This document shows positions 63,501-64,000 of a DNA stretch of 64,000 bases, one piece after another (position 1 is the stretch's first letter; each line of letters starts with the position of its first letter). The position numbers and the translations under genes were made by a program. The notes beneath the pieces were generated by a model. The model did not search any database. It was given only the letters and a program-made list of their open reading frames with translations, and had not been told where the DNA came from. This DNA is from Nonomuraea rhodomycinica (GTDB lineage Bacteria; Actinomycetota; Actinomycetes; Streptosporangiales; Streptosporangiaceae): positions 806,001-870,000 of the forward strand of contig NZ_JABWGO010000002.1 of the NCBI RefSeq assembly GCF_013363995.1. Reading direction: 5' to 3'.

Positions 63501-64000
63501 GTGCACGTACCGGTCCATCCCGTCCGCTTCGTGACGGCAGCCGCGCTGTTCGACGGCCATGACGCCGCGATCAACATCATGCGCCGCATCCTCCAGTCCC
63601 AGGGCGCCGAGGTCGTCCACCTGGGGCACAACCGGTCGGTGGACGAGATCGTGACCGCCGCCATCCAGGAGGACGTCCAGGGCGTCGCGGTCAGCTCCTA
63701 CCAGGGCGGCCACGTCGAGTTCTTCACCTACCTGGTCGATCTGCTGCGCGAGCGCGGCGCGGGGCACGTCAAGGTGTACGGCGGTGGCGGCGGCGTCATC
63801 GTGCCGGAGGAGATCGAGCTGCTGCACTCCCGGGGCGTCAGCCGGATCTTCTCGCCCGAGGACGGCCAGCGCCTCGGCCTGCCCGGGATGATCAACAAGC
63901 TGGTCGAGGAGTGCGACGTCGAGCTGGGCGACCCGCCCTCGGCGGAGGCCGTGGTCTCGGGCGACCAGGCCGCGCTGGCCCGGGCGATCACCCTGATCGA
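63501..64000 (+). CDS. icmF: Fused isobutyryl-CoA mutase, N-terminal B12-binding part (partial)
   Basis: The first 166 codons of a larger gene cut by the window end. The B12-binding motif [20 protein letters not shown] (DxHxxG-type lower-ligand region), then [17 protein letters not shown] and [15 protein letters not shown], match the N-terminal cobalamin domain of IcmF. In full-length IcmF this precedes a MeaB-like GTPase and the mutase barrel. It interconverts isobutyryl-CoA and butyryl-CoA. The GTG start at 63501 follows AGAGGAGTG. Confidence 0.85.
   Translation, partial: MHVPVHPVRFVTAAALFDGHDAAINIMRRILQSQGAEVVHLGHNRSVDEIVTAAIQEDVQGVAVSSYQGGHVEFFTYLVDLLRERGAGHVKVYGGGGGVIVPEEIELLHSRGVSRIFSPEDGQRLGLPGMINKLVEECDVELGDPPSAEAVVSGDQAALARAITLI

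Overview
The window is about 72% GC by eye, densely packed, and carries actinobacterial family markers: DUF3040, DUF6343, a mycothiol-type maleylpyruvate isomerase fold, fused isobutyryl-CoA mutase and several leaderless -10/ATG arrangements. It looks like chromosome of a filamentous actinomycete. Streptosporangiales (Nonomuraea-like) is my inference from overall protein style, not something I could test.

Layout. (1) 1-200: the N-terminal end of an IS5-type transposase. (2) 205-20891: a compact nonribosomal peptide gene cluster. Three co-directional, stop/start-overlapping NRPS genes encode C-PCP, C-A(Gly)-PCP-C-A(basic?)-PCP and C-A(Cys)-PCP-TE-MFS. With them are an AMP-ligase, a divergent ACP plus free-standing condensation protein, and a four-gene tailoring operon (epimerase, PIG-L deacetylase, formyltransferase, glycosyltransferase-SDR fusion). 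The terminal NRPS carries a thioesterase with Cys in place of the nucleophilic Ser, fused to an exporter. (3) 21050-35731: housekeeping and small accessory genes (hydrolase, erythromycin-esterase-like protein, lipoprotein, isochorismatase-like protein, Nudix, RecQ, SDR, type B L31, small membrane proteins, PfkB kinase, surface protein), with an unusual density of short tandem repeats, often starting at stop codons. (4) 35848-41656: a DUF1622 gene, then a beta-glucoside uptake operon (SBP, two permeases, GH1, LacI regulator). (5) 41876-52893: a LacI regulator divergent from a catabolic operon of copper amine oxidase, peptide-type ABC importer, P1-family peptidase, PaiB-like flavoprotein and C45-family N-acyltransferase/hydrolase. 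(6) 52920-57425: a glutarate-type module (glutaryl-CoA dehydrogenase, aldehyde dehydrogenase, family III CoA-transferase, GntR regulator) with a perfect palindrome between the divergent genes. (7) 57432-62302: Ser/Thr kinase, HTH-N6-adenine methylase, PP2C phosphatase, CHAP hydrolase with a probable CTG start. (8) 62362-64000: zinc alcohol/glucose dehydrogenase and the beginning of icmF.

The NRPS product is predicted only as an acyl-Gly-(basic residue)-Cys scaffold, possibly carrying an N-formylated amino sugar. Specificities come from reading binding-pocket residues by eye and need computational confirmation. No tRNA, rRNA, CRISPR array or riboswitch was recognised.
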